DNA of 16,632 nucleotides from Amoebophrya sp. AT5.2 (Eukaryota > Sar > Dinophyceae > Syndiniales > Amoebophryaceae): NCBI GenBank assembly GCA_005223375.1, contig RXOD01004992.1, positions 1 to 16,632 of the forward strand. The letters are read 5' to 3'. Made by a program: the position numbers and the translations under genes. Below, piece after piece: positions 15,659 through 16,632 of this stretch (its first letter is position 1; each line of letters starts with the position of its first letter). The notes under the pieces are model-generated. The model worked only from the letters and a program-made list of their open reading frames with translations, was not told the DNA's origin and searched no databases.

Positions 15659-16632
15659 TCATCCCTCCTTCTTCGCCTTTTTCATTGGCGGTCCCCCTGC
15701 ATCCGCTTTGTCGCTGGTTGCTGCTTTTTTCATCGTTGCGGGCGGTTTCTTCATTGCGGTTCCCGCTACTGCGTCCTCCTTCCCGCTCTTTTTCGAGCCC
15801 GCTGCGCCTCCGTCTGCGTCTGCCTTGCTCGCGTCTTTCGATACTTTTTTCCCTGCGCCTGCGGCTGCTCCGCTTGATGAGGTCGCCTTTCCGGCGTTGA
15901 CCCCGCTTCCGCTGTTGCTCAGCCCCCCTTCGTCGGACGCGCTCCCCTGCTTTTCTACCTGCGCGGTCTTTTTGTTCAGTTCTTTCAGAATCTTGTCCAG
16001 CTGCGTCCGCACCGTCTTGGGGTCGTACTTCACGCTGAACATCCATAGGGGCGCCTTCAACGACTTCCCCTGCTCTGGCTCGTACACCCGCAACACCTCC
16101 TCGAAGGCCAGAAAGTTTTTTCGGAACAGCTCGCCCATCTCGGGCTTGAAGATCTCGAACCCCTTTGGCGGGTTCTGCATCATCCGAAGCACCCCGACGT
16201 TCACGGTCTCGTAGGTGAGAATCTTGTTGTACTCCACGTCGTCCTTCTTGCCGATCTGGTTCTCGTGCCCCGGCTCGTTCGTGATCGGGTGGCTCGACAT
16301 CAGGGACTGAATCGTGATCAGCACCGAACGCAGGTTGCAAATACCTTTGGTTTTCAAAAAGCAGGTAGACGAGAGAGGTGTGATGGTAACGGTATATAGC
16401 CACGGGTAACCTATGTATTGTTTCGCTGAGCATATCGTACTTCCCCCAGAGTTGTGTAGCTACAGAAAAAAGTCCTTGTTGATCATGCAATAATGGTAGT
16501 TGCTCAGAAGATTTTCATCTAAAGAACCATGGCGAAGTACTTGTCCACCCGGGACCCTGCCAGGTGCCAAGGATGCTGAGACAGACCTTGCCCTCCACGT
16601 ACAGGTTTGGGTTGAACCGCACGCGCCCGTCC
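15659..16632 (-). CDS. UBE2Z-like: UBE2Z-like ubiquitin-conjugating enzyme (E2), 5' partial, one intron seen
   Basis: Two exons are visible: 16632-16541 (partial) and 16344-15659, split by a 196-base GT-AG intron (donor CAA|GTACTT, acceptor CAAAG|GTATTT, phase 1). Exon 1 encodes [20 protein letters not shown]; its Cys (codon 16581-16583) is the thioester-forming residue in the E2 signature. Across the join the product continues [21 protein letters not shown], then NEPGHE, and later [18 protein letters not shown]. This pattern (GTWxGPxW, SVLIxIQSLM, NEPGxE, then an ETxxVxVxxMM helix) matches the large-E2 group of UBE2Z/USE1 better than BIRC6 or UBE2O. E2s take ubiquitin from E1 and pass it to targets with an E3. 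The last ~100 residues are a low-complexity Ala/Lys/Ser/Gly tail ending [10 protein letters not shown], a possible nuclear-localisation signal. The N-terminal half of the UBC fold is off the window. Confidence 0.85.

Overview
The window reads as nuclear DNA of a protist, not of a bacterium. Several genes only make sense as spliced products: open frames from different stretches join through GT-AG introns of about 64-230 bases to give recognisable domains. All six gene-sized units and the retroelement lie on the minus strand. The runs of disordered Ala/Ser/Pro/Gly protein, the doublecortin-like protein, the one-way gene order and the LINE-type retroelement suggest an alveolate, perhaps of the dinoflagellate/syndinean lineage. 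That placement is an inference from gene style, not from a marker gene.

Layout, left to right (transcription runs right to left). Bases 1-151 hold the start of a secreted protein (signal peptide) that runs off the left edge. Bases 152-1425 show no supported gene. Bases 1426-4362 hold a spliced gene whose C-terminal ~250 residues are a class-I SAM methyltransferase of the METTL21/Methyltransf_16 type, behind a long acidic, low-complexity N-terminal region. Bases 4458-10026 hold a very large, mostly disordered protein (about 1,700 residues in my model) with an N-terminal signal anchor and two tandem PAM2-like motifs, the short peptides known to bind the MLLE domain of poly(A)-binding protein. 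Its coding DNA contains at least five long, sequence-unrelated inverted repeats.

Bases 10027-12011 are non-coding as far as I can see. They carry a cluster of palindromes, including a (CG)n hairpin at 11333-11361, and a 29-base tandem duplication. Bases 12026-13812 are a 5'-truncated non-LTR retrotransposon with an open 549-codon frame, a TGAA-type tail and a 14-base target-site duplication, so the insertion looks recent. Bases 13936-14778 encode a single-exon doublecortin-like protein. Bases 14779-15658 show no gene. Bases 15659-16632 hold the 3' part of a UBE2Z-like ubiquitin-conjugating enzyme, with the active-site Cys visible at the right edge.

The genes do not form an obvious pathway. 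Their common traits are strand, low-complexity tails and an intron style in which most 5' splice sites begin GTAC rather than GTAAGT. Splice sites were chosen by eye from reading-frame continuity and family resemblance. The methyltransferase and E2 junctions are well supported; the outer exons of the PAM2 protein and the first methyltransferase exon are tentative.
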